Source of the DNA: Lysobacteraceae bacterium SCN 69-320 | GTDB lineage: Bacteria; Pseudomonadota; Gammaproteobacteria; Xanthomonadales; Rhodanobacteraceae | DNA: 64,000 nt | Direction: 5' to 3' | Assembly: GCA_001725155.1 (NCBI GenBank) | Contig: MEFP01000004.1 | Location: forward strand, 62,001 to 126,000 | In this document: positions 26,489 through 34,656 of the stretch, piece by piece | Layout: each line of letters opens with the position of its first letter | Position numbering within the stretch: the stretch's first letter is position 1 | Made by a program: the position numbers and the translations under genes | The notes under the pieces: model-generated | What the model saw: the letters and a program-made list of their open reading frames with translations, nothing else | The model's database searches: none | Told to the model about the DNA's origin: nothing

Positions 26489-27418
26489 CTAACCAGCCCG
26501 CCTCGTCGCCTCGGACGGGTCCGCCGCCGCAGCGGCATCGGCGATCCAGCGCGGCCATTCGGGCCAGAAGAACCAGGCACTCGGAGTGAGGCGGATGGCG
26601 CGGTCGAGCAGGTCGGCGAGCTTCTGCAGGGTCGCCGGGTCGGCCGGGTCCAGCGGCTCGCCGATGACGAAGCGGCGGACGCCGCGGTCGAGGTCGAACT
26701 CCATCCAGTACGGCACGATAGTGACGCCGGCGGCCTTGGCCAGCTCCAGTGTGCCGTCGGGAAAGCTCGCGTCCCGGTCGAGCAGGCGCACCGGGCGCTG
26801 GCCGCGCGGCGCCATGCGCGGCGGCATGTCGAGCACGCTGACGACGGCCGCGCCTTCGTCGAGCGCGCGCGCGAGCTGGGCTTTGGCACCGGGCCGGAAC
26901 ACCACCGGCCGGCCGCTGAGGCGCTGCACGTCGCCGCCGCGCAGGCGGCCGTACCAGTAGCGCAGCGGCAGGCCCGGATAGTCGGCGCGGTCCCAGCGCG
27001 CGGAGACCAGGCTGGCGTCGAAGCCGGCGCGCGCGAGGGTGCGGAACACCCAGTGGCCGTGGCCATGATGGAAGCCGGCGGCGATGAAATGCGAATCGCG
27101 CGGCCACGCGCCGACCTGCTGCACGTGCCAGGGCAAGGCGGCGTGGCGGCCGCGCAGCAGCGACAGATACAGGTCGGCCGTGTCCCAGAGGCAGTTCAGC
27201 CGGACGTTCGCGGCAAAGGCCTCGCGGTCGGCGATGGCCAGATAGTCCGGCGCTGTCGCGGCGGCGGCCTGGGCCGGTTCGTCAAAGGCGCTGCGCGAAT
27301 GCCGGCTGAGCCAGCGCAGCCAGCGATAGGCGAGTTTCCAGGGCAGTACGGCGGCCAGTGCCGGCGCTACGAAGAATTGCCAGGCGTCGGGCAGCTGGGA
27401 GCGGAGCTTGGCGATCAC
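26489..27418 (-). CDS. LpxL/HtrB-like lipid A or glycolipid acyltransferase family protein
   Basis: Taking GTG 27418 as start gives 309 residues, close to LpxL-family size. It has an N-terminal hydrophobic/amphipathic segment (WQFFVAPALAAVLPWKLAYRWLRWL), a central acyltransferase block, and the C-terminal PSAWFFWPEWPRW that resembles the family's W-x-W-x-x-x-R-W ending. The usual H-x4-D/E catalytic box falls in GFHHGHGHWVFR, where no acidic residue sits five positions after a His, so activity is uncertain. A longer form from ATG 27505 would overlap the divergent gene's start and promoter and is less likely. It has no cotranscribed partner. Confidence 0.65.
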   Translation of the reverse strand: MIAKLRSQLPDAWQFFVAPALAAVLPWKLAYRWLRWLSRHSRSAFDEPAQAAAATAPDYLAIADREAFAANVRLNCLWDTADLYLSLLRGRHAALPWHVQQVGAWPRDSHFIAAGFHHGHGHWVFRTLARAGFDASLVSARWDRADYPGLPLRYWYGRLRGGDVQRLSGRPVVFRPGAKAQLARALDEGAAVVSVLDMPPRMAPRGQRPVRLLDRDASFPDGTLELAKAAGVTIVPYWMEFDLDRGVRRFVIGEPLDPADPATLQKLADLLDRAIRLTPSAWFFWPEWPRWIADAAAAADPSEATRRAG

Positions 27419-27451
27419 GGGCGGCGCGGCAGTCGGACGAAACCCGAATGC

Positions 27452-27457
27452 TACACT
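27452..27457 (+). promoter_or_regulatory. -10 element TACACT for the gene at 27504
   Basis: TACACT lies 46 bases before the ATG in the 85-base divergent gap. The same G/C-T-A-C-A-C-T form precedes several other genes here (tatA, rmuC, the DUF465 gene). A -35 near TCGGAC is weak. Confidence 0.5.
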
Positions 27458-27503
27458 CGCCGGCTCCGCGCGCCGCAGCGGCGCCTGGTCGCAGGCCCGT
27501 CTC

Positions 27504-28673
27504 ATGTCCGAACCCTTGCACAGTCCCGGCGTTCTCGCGCTGGAGCTTCCCGCCGGCGTCGCGCCGGCCCGCCATGCCTTGAGCCGCGACGAAGCCGACG
27601 CGCTCGCGCGGCATATCGCCGACGATCTCGCCCGCCTGCTGCCGCACAGCGAAGGCAAGGCCGGCGCCGAACAGGCCGACCTGCTCGTGCTCGGCGCGCT
27701 GTACGACCCGGTGCAGCTGCTGCGGCCGGGCTGGCCGCTGTTTGCGGCGCTGGCCGAACTGGCCCATCACGCCCAGGCGCTGCGCGGTGGCGAAGGCGGC
27801 CGCATCGTCGCGTTCGGCAGCCACGAGGGCATCATGCCGGGCCAGGGCCTGCAGCCGCAGCCGGATACGGTGCCCGGTGCGATGCTGCTGCTGCCGTGGA
27901 CCTTCAGCGCCGCCGCGGACGTGGCCGAGGACCTCGGCGCGCGCATGGAGTCGGTGTTCATGACGCGCGGCGAAGCCGGCCCGCACACGGCGGATTTCCT
28001 CATGCGCAGCCTCGGCGTGCCGCTGGAACATGCGCGCTACCTGACGCGCCACGATCTGTGCGCACTGGTCTGCACGCAGCTGGAACACGCCGGCTATTCG
28101 GCGCTGTGGCAGATGCTGGAATTCGCCCTGCTGTATCCACACCGCGAAGGCGAGGCCCTGACCTCGCGCGGCCGCCGCCTGCGCTTCGCCGCGGGCCAGG
28201 TGCATAGCGCGCTGCCGATCTATGCCGACTGGGCGCGCGAATTCGCGCACGGCGAGGACGCCGCCGAACGGGTCCTGGGCTATGCGGGCTGGCTGTTCGA
28301 GCTGCGCCAGTGCGCGGCCCTGCTCGCCGCGCACGGCCTGCCGCTGCGATTCGACGGCAATGCCGGCGACGGCTCGCTGCCGGTACAGGCGCTGGCCGAG
28401 GCCGATCCGGCCCTGCCGCAGCCGCAGCTGTTCGCGCACGAGGCACGTGGCCTCGGCATCGTCGTGGTCAGCGTCGCCCAGGCCATCCCGGGCGGTGGCG
28501 CGCGACTGCTCGCCCAGGCCTGGCCGCTGGATCAGGTCGGACTCGAACAGGGCGTGCCGCAGCTCGCGACGCGCTACGGCGCCGATCCGGCGCTGCAGCG
28601 GCTGGGCCGCATCGTGCTCGATGCCGACGGCAAGGAACTGGCCGTCGCCGCGGCGCCGCCCATGGTGCATTGA
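27504..28673 (+). CDS. Conserved-looking protein of unknown function
   Basis: The 389-residue product was not recognised. It is cytoplasmic in character, with no signal peptide or membrane segment. It is acidic and Ala/Leu-rich, with an N-terminal 190-residue part (LVLGALYDPVQLLRPGWPLFAALAELAHHAQAL, FGSHEGIMPGQGLQP) that looks globular and a C-terminal part ending LGRIVLDADGKELAVAAAPP. Codon use and third-position GC match the neighbours, which supports a real, resident gene. ATG 27504 was chosen because a TACACT -10 lies 46 bases upstream and the upstream in-frame region overlaps the divergent gene. No catalytic motif is evident. Confidence 0.8.
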   Translation: MSEPLHSPGVLALELPAGVAPARHALSRDEADALARHIADDLARLLPHSEGKAGAEQADLLVLGALYDPVQLLRPGWPLFAALAELAHHAQALRGGEGGRIVAFGSHEGIMPGQGLQPQPDTVPGAMLLLPWTFSAAADVAEDLGARMESVFMTRGEAGPHTADFLMRSLGVPLEHARYLTRHDLCALVCTQLEHAGYSALWQMLEFALLYPHREGEALTSRGRRLRFAAGQVHSALPIYADWAREFAHGEDAAERVLGYAGWLFELRQCAALLAAHGLPLRFDGNAGDGSLPVQALAEADPALPQPQLFAHEARGLGIVVVSVAQAIPGGGARLLAQAWPLDQVGLEQGVPQLATRYGADPALQRLGRIVLDADGKELAVAAAPPMVH

Positions 28674-28984
28674 GCCAGAAAACCCCGGCGGCCGGCGCGC
28701 GCGACGCAACGGCGTTCGTCGCGACGCAACCGCGAGCCGGCAACGATGGCCGTGCTTGCGCGATGAGCCTGCCCCGTCGCTGGCGCGCCTGCGCCCGCTG
28801 TCGCAGCGCCTGGATTCCCCGTTCCGGAAAAGCCGAAGGCGCGGAATCCGCGCCTTCGTCTGCCGGGAAAAGATCGGCGCTTCCCTGCACCTGGGCACGC
28901 CGTGCGCATCCCGCACGCCGGGCCCGTCCATCCGCTCAAGCATCCTTGCAGCACGTCCGTGTGCTGTGAAACTCCGTGGGAAGC
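28674..28984. other. Convergent gap with terminator
   Basis: These 311 bases lie between a rightward gene and the leftward beta-helix gene. The only supported element is the strong hairpin at 28826-28858. No coding frame here resembles a protein. Confidence 0.5.
28826..28858 (-). terminator. Rho-independent terminator of the beta-helix gene
   Basis: An exact 11-bp stem (CGAAGGCGCGG at 28834-28844 and CCGCGCCTTCG at 28848-28858) with a 3-base loop is followed on the minus strand by GCTTTTCC. It lies about 125 bases past the beta-helix gene stop. Confidence 0.7.
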
Positions 28985-30742
28985 TCAGCGCGGCAGGTTG
29001 AACACCCAGCCGCGGGTCCAGTCGTCGTTGGAATCGCGGAACGCGCCGATGTAGGCGACCGGCGTGAACCACGCGCTGCTGGCCGAAGCGCCGCCATCGA
29101 GCAGCGGCGAACCCGCCTTGGGCAAATAGCCGTCGAGCAGCGGCTCGCCGACCTTGTTGCCGCTCTGCGCGTTGTAGAACGCCTGCGCCGTCCACGGCGC
29201 GTCGGCGGCCTGGTTGAAGTTCGTCGCGCACTGGACCAGGTTGTGGTCCATGGTCAGGTTGCCGGTCAGCGCGGTCGGCGTGCCGGCCGAAGCGAAGGTC
29301 GGCGCGTTGGTGATGTAGAGGCAGCCGTTCTTGAAGCCGGTGAACAGCGAGTTCTTGATGTGGCCGCCGGTGCCTTCCTTGAAGTACACGCCGTAGCCGC
29401 CGTTGCCGTTGCCGATCATGGTCAGGTTCGACACGGTCGGGATCGCGCGCGGCGAGGCGTCCTGGTTCGCGTTCTGGTTCGACGCTTCGATGCCGTTGTC
29501 TTCGCCGAGGCCCTGGCCGTGCTGCAGCAGCACGTACTGGATGTTGCCGCTGTAGCCTTCGTCCCAGTCCAGACCGTCGTCGCCGCCCTCGGTGATGACC
29601 GCGTACTTGACGTTGACGTTGCCGCCGAAGAACTCGATGCCGTCGTCCTTGCCGCGATAGGCCTGGATGTGGTCGACCACGGTGCCGTCGCCGACCGACT
29701 GGAAGGTGAAGGAATTCACTTCGCGGCCGGTCTGGAAGATGTAGCCGGCGTAGCGCGACTGCACGTACTGGATCACGCCCGAGCTTTCGCGCGGACTGTT
29801 GCCGCCGTAGCGCAGGGTCGGATCGAATTCGCTGCGGCAGTCGAACGGCGCGGTCAGGCACTTGTTGTTCGGCGCATTGCCGGAGATGACGATGCCGCCC
29901 CAGTCGCCGGGCTTCGGCGCCGTCGTGCCGACGCCGTCGGCCGGGCTCGTGAAGATGATCGGCGCATACGGCGTGCCCTGGGCGAAGATCTGCGAGCCCG
30001 GCTCGACGTAGAGGTAATCGGCCGCCTGGCCCGAACCGGTGATCAGCGTGCCCGGTTCGATCGTCAGCTTGACCTTGTTGCTGTTGTCCGTGCCGACCTT
30101 GACGAGGCCCTTGAGCACCCAGGTCGTCTCGTTGGTCAGGGTCAGGTTCGACGCGATCGTGCCGGTGATCTGGCAGGTGCGGTCGGCGACCAGGGTCGTG
30201 CCGGTCGGGCAGCCCGTGAACTTGCGCTTCTGCACGCACTGCTGGTTGACCGTCGCGCCGCCGAGCGAGTTGACGTAGTCGGAACTGGCGACCAGGGTCT
30301 GGGTCGAGGTCGGCAGGCCCGTCGCGGCATCCGGCTTGACCGTGATCTTCAGTTCGCCGCAGCTCAGCAGCTCGACGTCGAGCTTGCCGTTGACGACCGG
30401 CGTCACCGCGCCCGGCCAGGTGTCGCCGAAGCGGCCGCCGGTCGGCATGGCCATCGGCGCATCGGTCTTCTTGAACTCGAATTCCTTGACCTCGAAGTTG
30501 CTGGTGATCCAGGCCTGCTTGCCCGTTTCGTCGTAGGCGGCGCCGTAGAGATACAGGATGCCGCCGCCGTCCTTGCGCGGAATGAAGTCGACCACCCAGC
30601 CGCGGCCGCCGTGCGTCGCGTCGGAATACAGGCCGTCGGTCGCTTCGGAGAAGCGGATCGCCGCATTGGCGGCCGGAACCGCGAGCATCGCGGCGGCCAT
30701 TGCGCCGGCAAGCGCGCTCAGCTTAGGAATCGTGAATCGCAT
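28985..30742 (-). CDS. Secreted right-handed beta-helix protein, partner of the TonB-dependent receptor
   Basis: The 585-residue product has a signal peptide (residues 1-27, ending ANAA). The first ~160 residues form an unrecognised domain (RGWVVDFIPRKDGGGILYLYGAAYDETGKQAWITSNFE). From about 210 on there are beta-helix-like rungs (LTIEPGTLITGSGQAADYLYVEPGSQIFAQGTPYAPIIFTS; DHIQAYRGKDDGIEFFGG; VITEGGDDGLDWDEGY). It ends GWVFNLPR. Proteins of this type commonly sit beside TonB-dependent receptors in Lysobacterales and other gram-negatives. A role as a cell-surface ligand-binding partner is inferred from position only. The receptor gene is 373 bases upstream on the same strand. Confidence 0.8.
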   Translation of the reverse strand: MRFTIPKLSALAGAMAAAMLAVPAANAAIRFSEATDGLYSDATHGGRGWVVDFIPRKDGGGILYLYGAAYDETGKQAWITSNFEVKEFEFKKTDAPMAMPTGGRFGDTWPGAVTPVVNGKLDVELLSCGELKITVKPDAATGLPTSTQTLVASSDYVNSLGGATVNQQCVQKRKFTGCPTGTTLVADRTCQITGTIASNLTLTNETTWVLKGLVKVGTDNSNKVKLTIEPGTLITGSGQAADYLYVEPGSQIFAQGTPYAPIIFTSPADGVGTTAPKPGDWGGIVISGNAPNNKCLTAPFDCRSEFDPTLRYGGNSPRESSGVIQYVQSRYAGYIFQTGREVNSFTFQSVGDGTVVDHIQAYRGKDDGIEFFGGNVNVKYAVITEGGDDGLDWDEGYSGNIQYVLLQHGQGLGEDNGIEASNQNANQDASPRAIPTVSNLTMIGNGNGGYGVYFKEGTGGHIKNSLFTGFKNGCLYITNAPTFASAGTPTALTGNLTMDHNLVQCATNFNQAADAPWTAQAFYNAQSGNKVGEPLLDGYLPKAGSPLLDGGASASSAWFTPVAYIGAFRDSNDDWTRGWVFNLPR

Positions 30743-31115
30743 CGTTTCAACCCTCTGTCTGCACGGAACGGAGCGCCGGACGGGCGCGGTAGCCGCAAGA
30801 AATTAACGGCCCGGCATGACGGTCCTGGTGCGGACAGATGACGCTTCGGAGTCAGCGTCGCTGCCGATGTGGGCGACGCGTGAAATGTGCGCGCGCGCTG
30901 CGTTGCGCGTGGGATTTGCGGGCGTACGGCAGGCGCTCATGGCCTTGCGCGCGCCGCTCGCTGCGACCGGCGCGATGTTCAACGCTCGAAGCGGAAGGGG
31001 GAATGATGCAGGTATCAGTGTGGGCGAGCGGCACGAGCCGTGCCTGCACGGCAACCTCGTCCCCACCCATGCCCTCGGCATGGGTGGGGTTGCTTGTGCA
31101 GCCGAATCGAACGTC
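30743..31115. other. Gap between TonB-dependent receptor and beta-helix genes
   Basis: These 373 bases hold the short REP-like hairpin (31061-31089) near the receptor stop and, nearer 30742, the expected beta-helix promoter, for which no clear boxes were seen. No gene is supportable. The hairpin implies the two genes may be separately transcribed or differentially stable. Confidence 0.5.
31061..31089. repeat. REP-like hairpin (family copy 3, shortened)
   Basis: CCCCACCCATGCC (31061-31073) and GGCATGGGTGGGG (31077-31089) form a perfect 13-bp stem with loop CTC. The 5' lead-in TGCACGGCAACC at 31045-31056 matches copy 2, but the CCCTCCCC core arms are missing. It lies 27 bases past the receptor stop and probably also serves as its terminator. 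Confidence 0.7.
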
Positions 31116-34073
31116 TTACCGCGGCTTCCACTCCAAGGTCAGCATCAGCGCGCGGCCCTTCTTGTATTCGCGCGTGGTCCTGTCGCCCTGGGTGTAGCGC
31201 ACGGCCGGATCGAGCAGGTTGCGCAGGCGCAGCTTGAACGACCAGTCGTCGGCGAGCGCGTGGCGGTACTGGAAGTCGAGCTGGCGGAAGGCTTCCTCGT
31301 AGATGTCCGGCTGGCCGGCCACGCCGACGGCGGCGATGCGGCGGCCCGAGACGTTGAACAGCAGGGTCGCCTCGCTGGTGCCGTCGCCGGCCTGGTGGCC
31401 GAGCTGCAGGTTGGTCACGTAGGGCGACTGGCCCTGCATCGGGCGTTCGAGGTTGGTCTGGAAGCTCGCGTCCATCGGGTCGAGGCTGATCGACGACTTG
31501 ATCCGTGCGTAGTTGAAACCGACGCTCCAGTTGGCCCAGTCGCCATGGATGTGGCGGAAGCCCGGCCAGTCCGCGACGAATTCCAGGCCCTTGCTGACGT
31601 CGAGCTCGATGCCGTAGTTGCGCGCCGACTGCGCGTTGTCCAGGCTCAGCAGCACACCGGATCCCGGCAGGCGCGTCTTCTCGATCGGGTTCTCGAATTC
31701 CTTGAGGAACGCGCCGATGGAGAAGGCCTCGACCGGCGAGAAGTAATACTCCCAGCGCAGGTCGTAGTTGCGGATGCTGGCCGTGACCAGGGCCGGATTG
31801 CCGACCACCTGCACGTCGAGCAGCGGATCCAGGTACGGTGCCGGCGACAGTTCGCGGAAGTCGGGCCGCGACAGGGTCTTGGAGAAGCTCGTGCGCAGCT
31901 GGGCGCTTTCGCTGTAGGCCCAGGTGAAGGCGGCGGCCGGCAGGGTCGAACTCGCGTTCTCGCCGGCGACGACCGGCGGCGCTTCGGGATTGGACAGCGA
32001 GAACGTCGTGACCGCCTGGTCGTTGCGCTCGCGGCGCGCGCCGACCGCGATGCGGTACTTCTGCGCGATGTTCGTATCGACGCCGAGGAAGAGCGCGGTC
32101 AGGTTCTGGCGCGCGAAATAGTTGTCGGTCGGCAGGGTCGATTCGCTCAGCACGAAGCCGTCTTCGCCGATGTGGTCAGGGCTCAGCACCTGGTCGATCG
32201 GCAACGCGAGCACGGCCGGATCGCGCGCGATCGGACCGGCCGCGCTGAACGAGAAGCTGCGCAGGCTCGCGTCGCGGTTGCGCTCGGTGCGCTCGCCGCC
32301 GAAGGCCAGGTCCAGGGTGGCTGTGTCGAAATCGAAAGGCAGCTTGGCCTTGACGCTGAGATCCCGCTGGTAGTCGGACAGCTCGGCCCAGGTGGTCTGG
32401 TTGGAATCCGAGCGCTGCGAGAACGACAGCGAACCGTCCTGCGCGCGGTCGTAGCGGTACTTGCGCGTGTCGGGCTCGTCGCGGTTTGCGCGCGCCCAGG
32501 TGTACTGCCAGTCCAGCGACAGGTCGTGCGCGGCCGGGAACAGGTGATTGCCGCCGAGCTGCTGGGCGAACAGCTGGTTCTCGGTCCAGCGCAGTTCGGT
32601 GAAACGTGCCTGCTGCTCGTCCTGTATGCCTTCGGACAGCTTGGTGCGGTCTTCGCTCTGGCGCAACAGCACGCTGGTCGCGCTGAGCTTGTGCTGCGGC
32701 GTGATCTCGTAGCCGAGATTGAGGAATGCGGAGAAATCCACGTTGCGGCGCGTGTCGTCGATCGCTAGCACGTCGGCCGGCTCCAGCCCGGCCGAGGAGG
32801 CCTGGAAGGTGCGGCGCACTTCCTCGTTGCGGTCCCACGCGTTGTTGTAGCGCAGCGCCGCGGTGAAGCCGAGTCTGGAGGTTTCGCCGACCTCCCAGCG
32901 GTTGCCGACGGCGGCGGAAAATCCGAGGTCGGGGCTCAGGGTCTCGCGCTTGACGCCGTAGCCGCCGGCGGCCAGATCCTCGCCGTAGCGTTCGAGCTGC
33001 CCCGGCGTCGCGCCGTTGGGGTTCAGCGGCGTCTGCGGCCGCAGCACCTGGCCGCCGGCCGTCGCCGCCGCCAGCGAGGCGGGCAGTTCGCGCGTGCCGT
33101 CGTCATGGCCGGCCCAGTCGCGGCCGCCGCCTTCGTAGGTGTAGCCGTCCTTGAAGCTCGTGCCGTCCTGATAGCCGAGCGTGCCGTTGATGCGGAAGAA
33201 GAACTTCGACGGCACGTCGCGCGTGCGCAGCAGCACCGCGCCGCCGCCGAACTCGCCGGGCATGTCCGGCGTATAGCCTTTCTGCACGACGACGCCGTCG
33301 AGCAAGTCGGTAGGAAACAGGTCCAGCGGAACGACGCGGCGTGTCGGGTCCGGGCTCGGAATCGGCGCGCCGTTCAGCGCGACGCTGGAGTAGCGTTCGC
33401 CGAGACCGCGCACGTAGACGAAGCGGCCGTCGACGAGGGTCAGGCCGGTCACGCGCTTGAGCGTCGTTGCCGCATCCGAGTCGCCGGTGCGCGCGATCTG
33501 CTCGGCGCCGAGGGTCTCGGCCACGACCGGCGAAGCGCGTTTCTCGTCGAGATACAGCGCTTCGCCGCCGCGCTGGTAGCTGCCGCGCACATTGACGCCG
33601 CCGAGGCGCTGCGTGCCGTCGGCATCGGCCGCCGCGCCCGGGCTGACGCCGACATCCGGCGAGACGGCGCCGTCGGCGACCGTGTCGGCCGGCGGCGCGC
33701 CGAGGGTCAGCGTGCTCTCGACGGTCGCGCCGCTGCGCACCTTGAGGCCGTCCTGAATCAATAGGTCATAGCCGTCGGCCTGGGCGGTCAGGCCGAACTC
33801 GCCGGCCGGCACCGCGGCCTGGAAACGGCCTTCGGCGTCAGTGACCAGATCCAGCGAGGTCGATTCGGCACCGGCCGACATGCCCTGCACGGTCACGTGC
33901 GCGCCGGCCACCGGCTGGCGCGTGGCTGCCTGCAGCACCTGGCCGCGGATCAGCCCCTGGGACTGGGAAGCCGGCGCCGCCGCCGGTGCTTGCGCGAGTA
34001 CGGCAGAGTTCAGGCCGGCAGCGAGGAAAACGGAAAGCAGGGTGCGACGCAAAGGCAGACGTGGATACGACAT
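31116..34073 (-). CDS. TonB-dependent outer-membrane receptor with N-terminal carboxypeptidase-regulatory-like domain
   Basis: The 985-residue protein has a signal peptide (to about 27). A CarboxypepD_reg-like domain spans about 40-125 (GLIRGQVLQAATRQPVAGAHVTVQ). A plug domain lies at about 165-275 (GAEQIARTGDSDAATTLKRVTGLTLVDGRFVYVRGLGERYSSVALNG). A long beta-barrel follows, ending in the family's terminal aromatic pattern (LMLTLEWKPR). It would import a scarce ligand through the outer membrane using TonB. The ligand is not evident; no iron or vitamin genes are adjacent. The only linked gene is the secreted beta-helix protein downstream. GGA lies just upstream of the ATG. Confidence 0.94.
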   Translation of the reverse strand: MSYPRLPLRRTLLSVFLAAGLNSAVLAQAPAAAPASQSQGLIRGQVLQAATRQPVAGAHVTVQGMSAGAESTSLDLVTDAEGRFQAAVPAGEFGLTAQADGYDLLIQDGLKVRSGATVESTLTLGAPPADTVADGAVSPDVGVSPGAAADADGTQRLGGVNVRGSYQRGGEALYLDEKRASPVVAETLGAEQIARTGDSDAATTLKRVTGLTLVDGRFVYVRGLGERYSSVALNGAPIPSPDPTRRVVPLDLFPTDLLDGVVVQKGYTPDMPGEFGGGAVLLRTRDVPSKFFFRINGTLGYQDGTSFKDGYTYEGGGRDWAGHDDGTRELPASLAAATAGGQVLRPQTPLNPNGATPGQLERYGEDLAAGGYGVKRETLSPDLGFSAAVGNRWEVGETSRLGFTAALRYNNAWDRNEEVRRTFQASSAGLEPADVLAIDDTRRNVDFSAFLNLGYEITPQHKLSATSVLLRQSEDRTKLSEGIQDEQQARFTELRWTENQLFAQQLGGNHLFPAAHDLSLDWQYTWARANRDEPDTRKYRYDRAQDGSLSFSQRSDSNQTTWAELSDYQRDLSVKAKLPFDFDTATLDLAFGGERTERNRDASLRSFSFSAAGPIARDPAVLALPIDQVLSPDHIGEDGFVLSESTLPTDNYFARQNLTALFLGVDTNIAQKYRIAVGARRERNDQAVTTFSLSNPEAPPVVAGENASSTLPAAAFTWAYSESAQLRTSFSKTLSRPDFRELSPAPYLDPLLDVQVVGNPALVTASIRNYDLRWEYYFSPVEAFSIGAFLKEFENPIEKTRLPGSGVLLSLDNAQSARNYGIELDVSKGLEFVADWPGFRHIHGDWANWSVGFNYARIKSSISLDPMDASFQTNLERPMQGQSPYVTNLQLGHQAGDGTSEATLLFNVSGRRIAAVGVAGQPDIYEEAFRQLDFQYRHALADDWSFKLRLRNLLDPAVRYTQGDRTTREYKKGRALMLTLEWKPR

Positions 34074-34284
34074 GGTTCATCCGGGCGGCAATGGCCGGCC
34101 ATGCGGCCCGCGCCCGCGCCACTGCTGACTGCCGGGTCCAGGCCCCCTGACGCGGCGCGGTCCAAAGGGCGGGTATGGGCCGCGCAGCCTAGGCAGCTCC
34201 GGTTGCGCTTGCGTGACTGCGGTAGGTCAGTCAGAAGTCAGTCCGGAAGCGGACTGCGCCATTCGTCAAGCCTTGGACACAAGG

Positions 34285-34293
34285 TTATGCACA
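34285..34293 (+). promoter_or_regulatory. DnaA-box-like site TTATGCACA
   Basis: It matches the TTWTNCACA consensus. It lies in a 20-base context (CACAA-N2-TTAT-N-CACA) that recurs around the second site, with the AT-rich block between the two. Confidence 0.4.
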
Positions 34294-34453
34294 GCACGCG
34301 AGTACACCGGTCGTCGTAGACGCCGGAACCGTGATCGACCCCATGGATGAGCTGCAAAGCCATGTTTTTCAAATAAAAACTGAAAGTTGTCCGGAAAATT
34401 TTTGCGCCACCAAAACCCGGCCTCGCCGGGAGCTTCGCGGATTGCTCACAAAC

Positions 34454-34462
34454 TTATCCACA
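34454..34462 (+). promoter_or_regulatory. DnaA-box site TTATCCACA
   Basis: It is an exact match to the high-affinity DnaA box, 195 bases upstream of argS and in the same orientation as the site at 34285. It is not evidence of oriC, since dnaA, dnaN and gidA are absent. Confidence 0.5.
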
Positions 34463-34599
34463 AGCCTTTCGGGGCAGGGAGATCGGAATCCGCTCAAGCG
34501 CTTGGTGCCGGGTTTTGCCGCCTTCGCGAGATAAGCCGGCCAAGCCGCCGCCGGTTAACGATTTGTTGCAGCGCGCCACGCGGAAAACCCGTGTTCTGC

Positions 34600-34628
34600 T
34601 TGGGCCTCCGTGCGGGCCCGACTACAAT
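34600..34628 (+). promoter_or_regulatory. argS promoter
   Basis: TTGGGC (34600-34605) and TACAAT (34623-34628) are separated by exactly 17 bases, a good sigma-70 match 28 bases before the GTG start. Confidence 0.7.
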
Positions 34629-34656
34629 CGGCTCCTTTTCCCGCTCCGGGCCCCCC

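Larger units (their letters stand above)
34074..34656. other. 583-base region between the TonB receptor and argS
   Basis: No gene is supportable. It holds, left to right, a 6-bp palindrome CAGTCC-N6-GGACTG (34239-34256) in the receptor promoter zone, two DnaA-box-like sites (34285-34293, 34454-34462), an unusually AT-rich stretch (about 34361-34404) in otherwise GC-rich DNA, and the argS promoter (34600-34628). Confidence 0.6.

Noticed and set aside
27282-30239. 985-codon leftward frame across the unknown gene and the beta-helix gene
   Set aside because: Crosses two real genes and a terminator, in the wrong frame for both.
34285-34462. Chromosomal replication origin
   Set aside because: Only two DnaA-box-like sites, and no dnaA, dnaN, gidA or parAB genes nearby; kept only as a possible DnaA-regulated region.
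34387-34656. Upstream extension of argS
   Set aside because: It precedes the promoter at 34600-34628 and does not resemble ArgS.
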